From the NCBI GenBank assembly GCA_963778375.1, contig CAVZTX010000011.1:248001-312000 (forward strand): 64,000 nucleotides of DNA, in the 5' to 3' direction. Made by a program: the position numbers and the translations under genes. Shown piece after piece: positions 53,255-62,524 of the stretch (positions within the stretch are counted from its first letter, which is position 1; each line of letters starts with the position of its first letter). The notes beneath the pieces were generated by a model. The model was given only the letters and a program-made list of their open reading frames with translations, searched no databases and was not told the origin of the DNA. The stretch is from CAVZTX01 sp963778375 (GTDB lineage Bacteria > Chloroflexota > Ktedonobacteria > Ktedonobacterales > Ktedonobacteraceae).

Positions 53255-54925
53255 CTAGAGATAACCTAGAGCTTCAAGCTTCAAACGTACGCTTTCCTCT
53301 TCTTCCTCTGAGTAGCCATAATCCTCACTGGCAACATCTTCGTGCTTACGCTCATCGGTGTAAGAGGCCTCGGATTGCTGCAAGTATGATTCTTCAAAGA
53401 GTCCTGTGAGAGGTTTGCCGTCCATATCTGAAGGGATAGGCATGCCAAGCGTGTACATTACGGTAGGAGCAACGTCGATAATGCCTGCACCCTCAAGGGT
53501 TGCATTGCGCCGAATGTGTGGGCCTTGGGCGAGAATGATGCCATCCATACGGTGCACGCCACTTAGCTTTGAGATGACATCCAATGGGACTTCGCTGACG
53601 AGATCTTCGATGCCAGTTCCACCTTTGTAGCAGTCCTGCGTGACGAGAATGAGGTCGGGGGCCGTCTCCAGGCGCTCTCCATGATAGAGTTCTTCGCGGC
53701 GATACGCTTCCAGCACGATGAGCTCGCCTGTCTTTGGATCGCGAAGATTGCGTACTTCTTCCAGGATGCGTGTGCGAATTGCTTCATACTCTTCGCCCGG
53801 CTGTACACAGCCTTCTGGCTGCCTCCCGGCTACGTTTATCATGATCCCTTCAACGGGAGGATACATGGGGAAGCGATAGGCTTTTGTATTTTTCCAGTCG
53901 ATGGCATCAAGATTCATCATCGTCTGCGAATCCAGATTGGTCGCTATCTTCTTCAGGCTTTGTGGCAGGCTGCGATAGACTTTTTCGAGGTAGGGGAAAC
54001 GGCGAATCTTCGTGCGGTAGAAATGCTTGAAGGCATCTTTGACGCCGCCCTTCTTACTTGCGCTGGCGCTCGGCTTGAGCAGGTTAAGCGTTCGCAACAA
54101 ATAATTGGTGTTGAAGTAGTATTTGGGATGGGACCCACCGCCGTGATCCGACATGACGATAACGGTTGTATCATCGTCGATGGCCTCTAAAAACTTGCCT
54201 ACGCAGGCATCAGCAGCCTGATATACTTCGAGGATGAGATCGCCATAGCGTTTGGCATCTTCCGCATTATAAGCAGGATGATCGGGGTCGATATACTTCC
54301 ACCAATCGTGATGTGCCCGGTCGGTAGCACCCACTACCATGATGAAAAGGCCATAGTCATCCTTGCGCATCTCTTCAATCGATACATCGGTACATACATG
54401 CATGAGCCGGTTCATCTCTTTCAGCAAAACATGACCCGTGGCCGACTTGAAGAAGGCTGCATCTCCGACGAGAGGAGGAATTGTTTTACCCAGTTCTGGC
54501 GGATAAGTAAACGATTTGCCGGTATCCGGTGTTGGATAGCCAGAGATCATGAAGCCATTCACCTTCCAGGCAGGGTAGGTAACCGGTACTGTTACGACTC
54601 CAACCTTCTGGCCCGCTGCACCTACGAGATCCCAGATGGTTTTACCGGCAAAGGCGTTGGAATCAACGATTGTATCGGCAAAGCAGCTATAACGGCGGTT
54701 ATCATAGTCACGAAAATCATAGACGCCGTGTTTGCCAGGGTTATAACCTGTCGCAAATGTTGTCCAGGCCGCGGGCGAAATTGGTGGATAGACAGACCTC
54801 AATTTACCGTACACGCCATTTTGGATGATCTGCTTCAAGTATGGCAGTTTATTCTCTTCAACCCAACGCTCTAGCAGTTCAGGGGTAGCGCCGTCAAGTC
54901 CAAGAATTAAGACTTTTGTTCCCAT
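53255..54925 (-). CDS. Alkaline-phosphatase superfamily phosphodiesterase (type I, nucleotide pyrophosphatase-like)
   Basis: 556 residues. Metal site residues: Asp11 in LGLDGATP, nucleophile Thr55/56 in AAWTTFATGYNPGKHG, DRAHHDWW, and VMSDHGGGSH. No signal peptide is visible, so it is probably cytoplasmic or exported by an unknown route. In glycan loci such enzymes may process phosphodiester- or nucleotide-linked intermediates. It is the first gene of the operon and a heptad pair lies about 160 bp upstream. A homologue lies at 62603-64000. Confidence 0.92.
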   Translation of the reverse strand: MGTKVLILGLDGATPELLERWVEENKLPYLKQIIQNGVYGKLRSVYPPISPAAWTTFATGYNPGKHGVYDFRDYDNRRYSCFADTIVDSNAFAGKTIWDLVGAAGQKVGVVTVPVTYPAWKVNGFMISGYPTPDTGKSFTYPPELGKTIPPLVGDAAFFKSATGHVLLKEMNRLMHVCTDVSIEEMRKDDYGLFIMVVGATDRAHHDWWKYIDPDHPAYNAEDAKRYGDLILEVYQAADACVGKFLEAIDDDTTVIVMSDHGGGSHPKYYFNTNYLLRTLNLLKPSASASKKGGVKDAFKHFYRTKIRRFPYLEKVYRSLPQSLKKIATNLDSQTMMNLDAIDWKNTKAYRFPMYPPVEGIMINVAGRQPEGCVQPGEEYEAIRTRILEEVRNLRDPKTGELIVLEAYRREELYHGERLETAPDLILVTQDCYKGGTGIEDLVSEVPLDVISKLSGVHRMDGIILAQGPHIRRNATLEGAGIIDVAPTVMYTLGMPIPSDMDGKPLTGLFEESYLQQSEASYTDERKHEDVASEDYGYSEEEEESVRLKLEALGYL

Positions 54926-55084
54926 AAATTATCTCCCTATTTTCCCTTATGCGAAGCTGATCTATCAGCATATTTCGATGTATCAATGCAAGACACATAG
55001 AAAACCAGGCGATTGCAAGGATCGCCTTTACATTTCATATGACCGCAAGTATAACAGGGGCTGGTTCTGAAAAGGCAAACGATT

Positions 55085-55102
55085 GGTTAAGATCGAGTTA
55101 AG
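55085..55102 (-). promoter_or_regulatory. 11-bp-phased heptad pair (minus strand)
   Basis: On the minus strand CTTAACT-CGAT-CTTAACC, upstream of the phosphodiesterase gene at 53255-54925. A further CTTAACC at 55128-55134 on the plus strand (in GGTTTCTTAACC) recurs in other spacers. Confidence 0.5.
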
Positions 55103-55246
55103 AAATGTTCACCACTGTACTGGTTTCTTAACCGTTTCTCTCTTGCAGACCTTTTGTTGGTCAGGTACACTAGCAGCCAGGATAAAGGGCAAGATTGCTC
55201 TTACCAGTCTATTCGACAAATTTTTACATCAGATAAAGGGACAGTA

Positions 55247-56491
55247 GTGCGTATTTTATTACTCAACAATCTTTATCCACCTTATGTTGATGGAGGGGGA
55301 ACGGAAATTCTGGCGGGAGATGTCGCAGGAGGATTGGAACGTCTGGGGCATGAGGTTCTGGTACTTACTAGCTCATTTGGGCTTGCTCAAGCAGAATCGA
55401 CTGGACGCACCTGGCGCACTCTCTATCTTGCTCCACCTGCGCATTTTGATCGGCAGCGCCCTGTATGGCGGCAGCTTGATCAACCATATAACTACTACCG
55501 GCGTTATCATTGTCCTACCAATGCAGATGAGTTGCGTCGCATTGTAGCAGCAACGAAACCCGATGTACTCTATATCTGGGAAATAGCCGGTCTGGGCGTT
55601 AACTCGCTGCTCAAGGTTCTACCAGACCTGAAAGTTCCGATTGTCTTCCATCTAGGAAGTTATCTGCTGCTCTATGCTCGTTCGCCAGAGACAGAACAAT
55701 CCCATCTACACACTCGCTGGCTCAAACGCTGGTTGATCGGCAATTTGCCTGCACCGACCTGGACTTCCCTGATTGCGGTCAGCGCTACAGTCAAACAGGA
55801 GTATGTGCGGGCGGGCTTCGATCCAGAGCGTATTGAGGTGATTTACAATGGTATTGATCCCCGCTTTTTAACGTTACCACCCGGTGAGAAGAGTGCAGAT
55901 AAGGACTGCATCCAATTACTCTTTGTCGGCCGTCTACGTGACGAAAAAGGCATCCTTATCATTCTGAAAGCGCTCGATCTCCTGCTGAACGAACCCAATC
56001 ATCAAGATAGCATAGAATCGCGCCTGCACCTCAATATCTTCGGTACTGGCGATAAGACGTACATTAACGAGCTACAGACATTCCTGCAGGAAAAACATCT
56101 AACGAAGGCTGTAACATTTCATGGAAAAGTCCCGCAAGATGAACTCATCCGGCACTACGATAATTCAGATATCATGCTTGTACCTTCGCTCTGGCAGGAA
56201 CCATTTGGGCTGGTAATTGCGGAGGCTATGGCGAGAGGATTGCCGGTGATTGCTTCAAATGTGGGTGGCCCCGCGGAAATCCTTACCCATGAGGTGAACG
56301 GTCTGCTTATCGAACCTGGAGATGAACGAGCGTTGGCAACAGCAATTACGCAGCTGATAGAGCAGCCAGAGAAAAGAGCACGCCTCGCTCAAGCAGCCTG
56401 CATAACAGTCCAGGAACGCTTCACGATTGAGCAGAATGCCAAACGGGTTGAGCAACATTTGCTGCGAACAATACAGACTTATTCCTCGTAA
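55247..56491 (+). CDS. Glycosyltransferase family 4
   Basis: 414 residues from GTG 55247, with AAAGGGA upstream; the longer frame from 55154 is not supported. Acceptor domain NNLYPPYVDGGGTEILAGDVA, donor domain LFVGRLRDEKGI, VPSLWQEPFGLVIAEAMARGLPVI and GGPAEILTHEVNGLLI: a complete GT4 enzyme. It is divergent from the phosphodiesterase-GT operon, sharing the spacer. Confidence 0.93.
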   Translation: MRILLLNNLYPPYVDGGGTEILAGDVAGGLERLGHEVLVLTSSFGLAQAESTGRTWRTLYLAPPAHFDRQRPVWRQLDQPYNYYRRYHCPTNADELRRIVAATKPDVLYIWEIAGLGVNSLLKVLPDLKVPIVFHLGSYLLLYARSPETEQSHLHTRWLKRWLIGNLPAPTWTSLIAVSATVKQEYVRAGFDPERIEVIYNGIDPRFLTLPPGEKSADKDCIQLLFVGRLRDEKGILIILKALDLLLNEPNHQDSIESRLHLNIFGTGDKTYINELQTFLQEKHLTKAVTFHGKVPQDELIRHYDNSDIMLVPSLWQEPFGLVIAEAMARGLPVIASNVGGPAEILTHEVNGLLIEPGDERALATAITQLIEQPEKRARLAQAACITVQERFTIEQNAKRVEQHLLRTIQTYSS

Positions 56492-56508
56492 GCATCCTAC
56501 TGCACCTT

Positions 56509-56548
56509 AAGGAGAAGCATCCTTAAGAATATCAGAGTGCTTCTCCTT
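56509..56548 (+). terminator. Hairpin after the glycosyltransferase gene
   Basis: AAGGAGAAGCA (56509-56519) pairs with TGCTTCTCCTT (56538-56548), 11 bp. It is between convergent genes. Confidence 0.65.
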
Positions 56549-56598
56549 CTCATCAATCTGCTAAATGCTCAACCAGGCTTTTCTCGTCCCTAATGACC

Positions 56599-57195
56599 TT
56601 AACTGAGTTGGCGCCGAACCTCTTCCATATCATAGTAGATGGCTTCGCGTACGATTTTGCCTTCATGTCGCACGACTACAGTGACTCCACGAATAGAAAA
56701 GGGACGATTAGAGGCGGGTAATCCTGGGAAATCACCGGTATGCGTACCTGTGGCCGTCCATTCGACCATAACCTGGGCATCGTGGGCAACACGGTTCGTG
56801 ACATTTATCTTCAAGTCGGGAATTGCCGCCATTCCAACACCTTTACGCGCCATAATCGCTGCTTTACCAACGAAGGGGGCGCTATGCATACTATCTTCAA
56901 CTACGGCATTTTCCGCATAGTCTTGATGTAACGCACCCGTATTTCCCTGACTCTGGTGAGCAAGATGCTGATCGTGCAACCGGAGATTTTGTGTTGGCTC
57001 CGTCTCTGAGTTCAAATGTGGAGCTGATTTTACAGCGGTCGATGGTTTTGCGGCGGCCGAGGAGACCAGACCAGCGCCAGCGGCAGAAATACCCAGCGCG
57101 GTAAGGACCTTCATAAATTTACGTCGCGCCATCCTTCCGGCGCGGACATCGTCAACCATCTCAGGGACTGACTTCGTATATTGTTCTTCTTGCAT
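56599..57195 (-). CDS. Tat-exported SnoaL/NTF2-like protein
   Basis: 198 residues. A Tat motif ARRKFMKVL (residues ~23-31) and hydrophobic stretch ALGISAAGAGLVSSAAA predict folded export. The mature part is a SnoaL-like (NTF2 fold) domain: LHDQHLAHQSQGN, VVEDSMHSAPFVGKAAI, VMVEWTATGTHTGDFPGLPASNRPF, YYDMEEVRRQL. SnoaL-type proteins are cyclases, isomerases or simple ligand-binders. A relic of a second copy lies at 26343-26402. A heptad pair is 200 bp upstream. Confidence 0.85.
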   Translation of the reverse strand: MQEEQYTKSVPEMVDDVRAGRMARRKFMKVLTALGISAAGAGLVSSAAAKPSTAVKSAPHLNSETEPTQNLRLHDQHLAHQSQGNTGALHQDYAENAVVEDSMHSAPFVGKAAIMARKGVGMAAIPDLKINVTNRVAHDAQVMVEWTATGTHTGDFPGLPASNRPFSIRGVTVVVRHEGKIVREAIYYDMEEVRRQLS

Positions 57196-57394
57196 GCTTC
57201 CTGCCTTTCAAAAAGTATTGTCGACAAACTAATAACGCTCAACATGTGCGCATGTTGATTATGTCAAGCGGCTATACTGAAATACCCAACTATCACTAGC
57301 CGCTCTCAGCACTCTGCTTTCTGCATGAATGTCAGGTTATACCAACGTATTTTCAAATTATTACATATGTCTATGTATAAATCTTTAATACTTC

Positions 57395-57412
57395 AGTTGA
57401 AGGTAGGTTAAG
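57395..57412 (-). promoter_or_regulatory. 11-bp-phased heptad pair (minus strand)
   Basis: On the minus strand CTTAACC-TACC-TTCAACT. It matches the site at 26496-26513 in both heptads and position, and the surrounding ~84 bp align without gaps. Confidence 0.6.
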
Positions 57413-57592
57413 TATGACAAAGTGTGGTTGTAAACCCTCAACCTATACATCTTGATTATCAATAGTGATACCTCTGTTACAACTCTTGCCTCTATTCGTC
57501 TTCTTCTTATGAAAGCTATGGGGGAAGATATTTCATTATGCCGTGCTCCTTGCTGCTTTCAACAAATTTTGAAAGAAGGATGTGTATTGTAG

Positions 57593-58666
57593 ATGTTAAA
57601 CGTAAGAAACAGCCTCAGGAAAAGGAGCTTGACCCGTCGGCGTACTATTATTTCATTTGGTAGCATTTTCATAGTAGCGCTCGTGATTGCGACCACATTC
57701 TCTGCTTCTGCTCAGAGCAATACTAGTACGACCTCCCAGGCAGGAGGAGGTTTTAGCTTTACGGCCGCAGGCGATTACGGGCAAACGAACTACACTACGG
57801 CAAACTTGAAGTATATCGCACATTCGGGAGCAAGTTTTAACCTGGCACTTGGTGATTATAGCTATGACACTAGTGTCAGTGCGGCTGCCTGGAGCACCTA
57901 CGCGAAAAGTCTCCTTCCTACTAATTTCCCCTTCGAGATTCTTCCTGGCGGACACGATACCGGTGATGCCGGGGAAAACAGTGGCAATGAAATTAAAGCC
58001 TATGCTGCCGCGCTCCCTAACCACATGGGAAACATCACAGGTACCTATGGCATACAATACGCTTTTGATTATCCAGCAACCGGCCCTCTGGCACGCTTTA
58101 TCCTGGTTTCGACTGGTAATGTACTGAGTGGCTACAATTACAGTAAGGGAAGTGCTGGATACAACTGGGTGTCACAAGAGATCGATAGTGCGCGGGCAGC
58201 GAATATTCACTGGGTAATTGTGGCGATGCATCAATACTGTTTCGTCATCGATAGCACATCCTGTTCAAGCCAGGACCTACTGGATCTGCTGCTTTCGAAG
58301 CATGTCGATTTGATTTTGCAAGCGCAGAAACACACATACCAGGCAAGTAAGCAGTTAGCGCTCAATGGGACGACCTGTAAAACACTATCTGATACCCACT
58401 ACAACTCCAACTGTGTCGTCAATTCAACCACGAGCATGACCAGAGGTGCGGGTTCAGTCATCGTTGTGACGGGCACAGGAGGAACCGTACCACAACTTGC
58501 CATTAACACTCACGATCCTAAAATCGGCTATTTCCGTGCCTGGGCGGGAGCTAATATCAATGAGACCTGGGGTGTTTCTCAATTTACGGTCTCAGCGACC
58601 CAAATAAGCATGCGCTTCGTCAACGTTTCGGGAAGCTTTAGCGACGGCTTTTCTATAAACGGATAA
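57593..58666 (+). CDS. Secreted metallophosphoesterase-like protein 1
   Basis: 357 residues. Signal peptide (SIFIVALVIATTFSASAQ), then a calcineurin-like core: Asp61 in AAGDYG, Asp88 in LALGDYSYD, PGGHDTG where GNHD is usual, HWVIVAMHQYCF, and ILQAQKHTY where GHxH/AHxH is usual. Two ligands are therefore changed (Asn to Gly and the first His to Gln). It may be a phosphatase of altered metal use or an inactive paralogue. It is the first of a tandem array. Confidence 0.85.
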   Translation: MLNVRNSLRKRSLTRRRTIISFGSIFIVALVIATTFSASAQSNTSTTSQAGGGFSFTAAGDYGQTNYTTANLKYIAHSGASFNLALGDYSYDTSVSAAAWSTYAKSLLPTNFPFEILPGGHDTGDAGENSGNEIKAYAAALPNHMGNITGTYGIQYAFDYPATGPLARFILVSTGNVLSGYNYSKGSAGYNWVSQEIDSARAANIHWVIVAMHQYCFVIDSTSCSSQDLLDLLLSKHVDLILQAQKHTYQASKQLALNGTTCKTLSDTHYNSNCVVNSTTSMTRGAGSVIVVTGTGGTVPQLAINTHDPKIGYFRAWAGANINETWGVSQFTVSATQISMRFVNVSGSFSDGFSING

Positions 58667-58678
58667 TACCTCGTATCT

Positions 58679-58714
58679 GAAGGGTGAATAGAGCTACAGT
58701 TCCATTCACCCTTC
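58679..58714 (+). terminator. Hairpin after metallophosphoesterase 1
   Basis: GAAGGGTGAAT (58679-58689) pairs with ATTCACCCTTC (58704-58714), 11 bp, loop 14. Confidence 0.75.
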
Positions 58715-58815
58715 AAATAAAAGCTTGTATCTTCCTCCCACGACTCATTCAGTCAAGCACCCTTATAATACTCTCGAGGAACTGGTTAAGAAACCAGCAC
58801 ATATTTATGTATCTT

Positions 58816-58833
58816 TATAACCCTATCTTAACC
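58816..58833 (+). promoter_or_regulatory. 11-bp-phased heptad pair upstream of metallophosphoesterase 2
   Basis: TATAACC-CTAT-CTTAACC, heptads 11 bp apart, about 190 bp before the gene. An inverted GGTTAAGAAACC lies at 58786-58797. Confidence 0.5.
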
Positions 58834-59023
58834 ATTGGCATCTGTTTTCTTGACTCGTACCCTCTATACTCATACTCATGACTATGTTGCAAAGTTCAAA
58901 CTTTTAAATAGCCAAATATTGGCATACATGAAATCCTTCACGAAGCTCGATCAGGGGGAAGAGGCAGTCTAGGAGGATAAACGAGACGTTTTGATAAATC
59001 TGGAGAAGGAGTCCTTGAGGAAG

Positions 59024-60826
59024 ATGTCAACAATGCTCAACAACAACAGGGAAAGAAGCTTACCCCTTTCTTACCGTGTTTACTTACTTGTCGCGGTTTT
59101 TCTGATATCGCTTATGGTTGCAGGCACGTTTTTTGCTCTCGCCAATACTAGTAAAAAGGTGAAAGCCGACAGCAGCAGCTTTACCTTTACTACCACCGGT
59201 GATTACGGAGAAGGGACCGGTACTCCTGCCGTCTTAAAAGCAATTGGATCATCAGGTGTAAACTTTAACATGGCCACAGGAGATCTTAACTACGACTACC
59301 CCACCGTCACAGCTCAGCAGTGGGTCACGTATGCGCAACAGAATCTGGGAAGTAATTCCCCTCCTTTTGAGTTTATCGCAGGTGACCATGATTATGGCAA
59401 AGCACCCAGCTATGGCAAGGGTGATCTTTCTGCCTTAGAGACGTTGCTACCATGGCAGACAAGTCTTGGCACCATCTCAGGTCCCGCCTACGGAGAAGAA
59501 TACTCTTTTGATTTTCCGGCAAGCAAACCGCTGGCTCGTTTCATCATGGTTTCGCCGGGAATATTCCCTACCAGTAAGTACAACTATAGTGCGAACCAGA
59601 CCGACTACAACTGGGTCAAAAACCAGATCATAGCTGCCAAAAAAAATGGCGAATGGGTAATTGTGGGAATGGCTGAGGGCTGCCTCTTTATTGGTAGCCC
59701 CTCTGATCAAGGAGTATGTCAGGACAGTGATTTAACCAATTTGCTTCTTAATCAGAATGTTGACCTGGTTCTGCAAGCTCATCTCCATTACTATGCTAGA
59801 AGTAATCCGATAGCCCTTAACAGCAACTGCTCAAGCATTCCTTCTGATGGTCACTACGTAGCAGCCTGCGTTGGTAATCCAACCGACAACTATACTCAAG
59901 GAAAGGGAACAGTGTTTGTTAACGACGGTACAGGGGGCAAATCCCTTATTACTATCAATGACGGCACAGCAGGCACTACCAAGGACCCCAGGACAGGTTA
60001 CTTCCGAACATGGATGGGCACCAATACCCCGAACAAGGCCTACGGCTACTCTAAATATACAATCTCTGCAAGCCAGATCAGCATGCAATTTGTTCCCGCC
60101 ACAGGAGGTAGTGGGGCCTATACCGATAGCTTTACGATCAGCAATGGCAATGCAACGCCCACACCAACTCCCACTTCGACTAACACGCCTACACCGACTC
60201 CTACGTCTACTTCGACTTCGACGCCCACTCCCACTTCTACTCCTGGAACCACAATTGCTCAGGATACTTTCCAGCGCACACAGGATCAGTCGGAGTGGGG
60301 TCAGGCCTCTGACGGTATTAATACCTGGGGAGCTGATGCCAACAACCTCCCCAACTTTTCCATCGCCAGTGATACAGGACAAGTCACCGGCAGCGGATCC
60401 AGCGCGACTACCTACACGGGTGTGCTGGGAGAAAGCGCAACAGATGCTGAAGTAGTGACGAGCGGCTCTCTCAGCAGCTTCGGCACCAATACATTAGGAG
60501 CAGTGCTGCGTTGGACAAACAACAACAATTTCTATAAAGCCTATATTACTGGCACCAACCTGGTCATCTCTAAGAAATTCGGCGGGGTGATCACCAAAAT
60601 GAAGAGCGTTTCCTTCACAGCCACGGCGGGCACCTCCTACACCATCGATTTCAGTGTAGTAGGTACGACTCTCACAGCAACTGCCTGGCCATCATCGGAT
60701 AATTCGAAATCCGTGACGGTCACTACGACAGATAGCAGTCTCACGTCTGGCCAGTGTGGTGTGCTGGTCTACCTTACAAACGGAACCATCGCAGATTTCA
60801 GTTCGTTCCTGGCTACTTCGCATTAG
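59024..60826 (+). CDS. Secreted metallophosphoesterase-like protein 2 with Thr/Pro linker and C-terminal module
   Basis: 600 residues from ATG 59024 (MSTMLNN); ATG 59033 or TTG 58991 are possible. Signal anchor (YLLVAVFLISLMVAGTFFALA), metallophosphoesterase core: TTTGDYGEG, MATGDLNYDYP, IAGDHDYG, WVIVGMAEGCLF and LVLQAHLHYY. Here the AHLH pair is intact but the middle histidine (GMH) is replaced by MAEG. Then TPTPTSTNTPTPTPTSTSTS-like linker and a ~190-residue module (AQDTFQR...ADFSSFLA) nearly the same as that ending the propeller gene at 24211. The module may bind surface glycan. Confidence 0.85.
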   Translation: MSTMLNNNRERSLPLSYRVYLLVAVFLISLMVAGTFFALANTSKKVKADSSSFTFTTTGDYGEGTGTPAVLKAIGSSGVNFNMATGDLNYDYPTVTAQQWVTYAQQNLGSNSPPFEFIAGDHDYGKAPSYGKGDLSALETLLPWQTSLGTISGPAYGEEYSFDFPASKPLARFIMVSPGIFPTSKYNYSANQTDYNWVKNQIIAAKKNGEWVIVGMAEGCLFIGSPSDQGVCQDSDLTNLLLNQNVDLVLQAHLHYYARSNPIALNSNCSSIPSDGHYVAACVGNPTDNYTQGKGTVFVNDGTGGKSLITINDGTAGTTKDPRTGYFRTWMGTNTPNKAYGYSKYTISASQISMQFVPATGGSGAYTDSFTISNGNATPTPTPTSTNTPTPTPTSTSTSTPTPTSTPGTTIAQDTFQRTQDQSEWGQASDGINTWGADANNLPNFSIASDTGQVTGSGSSATTYTGVLGESATDAEVVTSGSLSSFGTNTLGAVLRWTNNNNFYKAYITGTNLVISKKFGGVITKMKSVSFTATAGTSYTIDFSVVGTTLTATAWPSSDNSKSVTVTTTDSSLTSGQCGVLVYLTNGTIADFSSFLATSH

Positions 60827-60857
60827 TAGTCTAAGCTTTACTCATAATTCGAGACTT

Positions 60858-60886
60858 GGCAAGGAAATCTTTTAGACTTCCTTGCC
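60858..60886 (+). terminator. Weak hairpin after metallophosphoesterase 2
   Basis: GGCAAGGAA (60858-60866) and TTCCTTGCC (60878-60886), 9 bp, no T-tract. Confidence 0.5.
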
Positions 60887-60961
60887 ACATTAGCTAACCA
60901 TATATTTCACATTCCAAATAAACTGCGTCAGAGCATTTTGTACACAAGAAGGATAGGTAAG

Positions 60962-62107
60962 ATGACAACACAATTCAAGACCGGGAGACAGGATACCTTT
61001 CCCTCGCGTCGTATGATTGTTCTCGGTATTGCTTTGCTTGTTGTACTCGGAGTCGGGAGCACACTATTTACCGTCGCTTACTTCGGCAAGGCAACAACAG
61101 GTCAAACACAATCTGGTCACAGCGGGGAAGCGCCAGTCGCGACCCACACCACTGTCGCTAAAAAACCAACACCTACCGCTCAACCAGACCCTGGTTTCAC
61201 CTTCACGGCTGCTGGCGATTATGGGCAAACCAACTATACCACGGCAAACCTGAAGTACATTGCACATTCGGGGGTGAAATTTGATCTAGCGCTTGGTGAT
61301 TTCAGCTATAACCCTGCTGTCAATGCTGCCGCCTGGAGCGCCTATGCCAAAACTTATCTTCCCGCTAATTTTCCCTTCGAGATCCTTCCTGGGGGACACG
61401 ATACCAGTGATGCCGGAGAAAACACCGGCAATGACAGTAGCATTTACGCGGCAAATTTCCCTGATCACATCGGCAAGATCACAGGCACCTATGGCATACA
61501 ATATGCCTTTGACTACCCGGTGAGTAATCCATTGGCACGCTTCATCCTGGTTTCGCCCAGTAATGTAGTGAGTGGTTACGATTACGGGAAGGGAAGTGCT
61601 GATTACAACTGGGTATCACACGAGATCGATAGTGCACGAGCCGCTAAAATCCATTGGGTGATTGTAGCGATGCATCAATATTGCTTTGTCATAGACAGTA
61701 CCTCCTGTGCAAGCCAGGATTTGCTCGACCTGCTGCTTACCAAACATGTTGATCTGATTTTGCAAGCACAGAAACATAATTATCAGGCAAGTAAGCAGTT
61801 AGCGCTCAATCCCAACTGCACAAGTTTACCTATTACCAGCTACAATCCGCATTGTGTCGTCAATAGCAGCACCCATCTGACCAGAGGTGTGGGTTCTGTA
61901 ATCGTCGTGACGGGGACAGGGGGAACAACCCCACAATTAGCCATTAACACCTCTGATCCCAAGATCGGCTACTTCCGTGCCTGGGCAGGAGCCAATATCA
62001 ATCAAACCTGGGGTCTTTCTCAATTTACGATCTCGGCGACCCAAATAAGCATGCACTACATCAACGTCTCAGGCTCCTTCACAGATAGCTTTAACATCCA
62101 GGGGTAA
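60962..62107 (+). CDS. Secreted metallophosphoesterase-like protein 3
   Basis: 381 residues from ATG 60962, with AAGGATAGG upstream. Signal anchor (IVLGIALLVVLGVGSTLFTVAYF), Thr/Pro-rich stretch, then a core nearly identical to protein 1: AAGDYGQTNY, LALGDFSYN, PGGHDTS, HWVIVAMHQYCF, ILQAQKHNY. The same two ligand changes occur, so they predate the duplication. No C-terminal module. Confidence 0.85.
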   Translation: MTTQFKTGRQDTFPSRRMIVLGIALLVVLGVGSTLFTVAYFGKATTGQTQSGHSGEAPVATHTTVAKKPTPTAQPDPGFTFTAAGDYGQTNYTTANLKYIAHSGVKFDLALGDFSYNPAVNAAAWSAYAKTYLPANFPFEILPGGHDTSDAGENTGNDSSIYAANFPDHIGKITGTYGIQYAFDYPVSNPLARFILVSPSNVVSGYDYGKGSADYNWVSHEIDSARAAKIHWVIVAMHQYCFVIDSTSCASQDLLDLLLTKHVDLILQAQKHNYQASKQLALNPNCTSLPITSYNPHCVVNSSTHLTRGVGSVIVVTGTGGTTPQLAINTSDPKIGYFRAWAGANINQTWGLSQFTISATQISMHYINVSGSFTDSFNIQG

Positions 62108-62111
62108 ATGC

Positions 62112-62516
62112 GCAAGCATACCTACTACCACTTACAATGCCAACTGTGTCGTTAATGCAGGCTCAAGTATGAAGAAAGGGGCAGGCTCAACCATCGTCAC
62201 GACCGGGACAGGGGGCGAATCCCTGGTTAATCTTGACACCAGTGATCCCAAGATAAACTACTTCCGAAAGTGGATGGGATCTAATCTCAACCCAACATAT
62301 GGTGTCTCTAGATTTACGATTTCTGCGACCAAATTGAGTATGCAGTTTGTTCCTGTTTCAGGCTCATTTACGGATAGCTTCTCGATAAGTAGTCACGGCT
62401 CAGGTCCTTCTCCAAGTCCAACAGTAGTTCCTGCCCCCTCACCGACGGGTGCGCTTTCCAGCTTCAGTATTGAAGCGTGGTTGGAAGCCTTACCGCGTTC
62501 CAAGCAAATTGGATAA
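62112..62516 (+). pseudogene. 3' fragment of a fourth metallophosphoesterase
   Basis: Starting 4 bp after the stop of gene 3, the frame reads CASIPTTTYNANCVVNAGSS and then KKGAGSTIVTTGTGGES, NYFRKWMGSNLNPTYGVS and GSFTDSFSIS, matching the last ~120 residues of the family, followed by a PSPSPTVVPAPSP tail. The catalytic part is missing. This is a 5'-truncated copy joined to gene 3, probably by recombination between tandem paralogues. No ribosome site is evident before ATG 62169. Confidence 0.75.
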
Positions 62517-62524
62517 TAACCATC

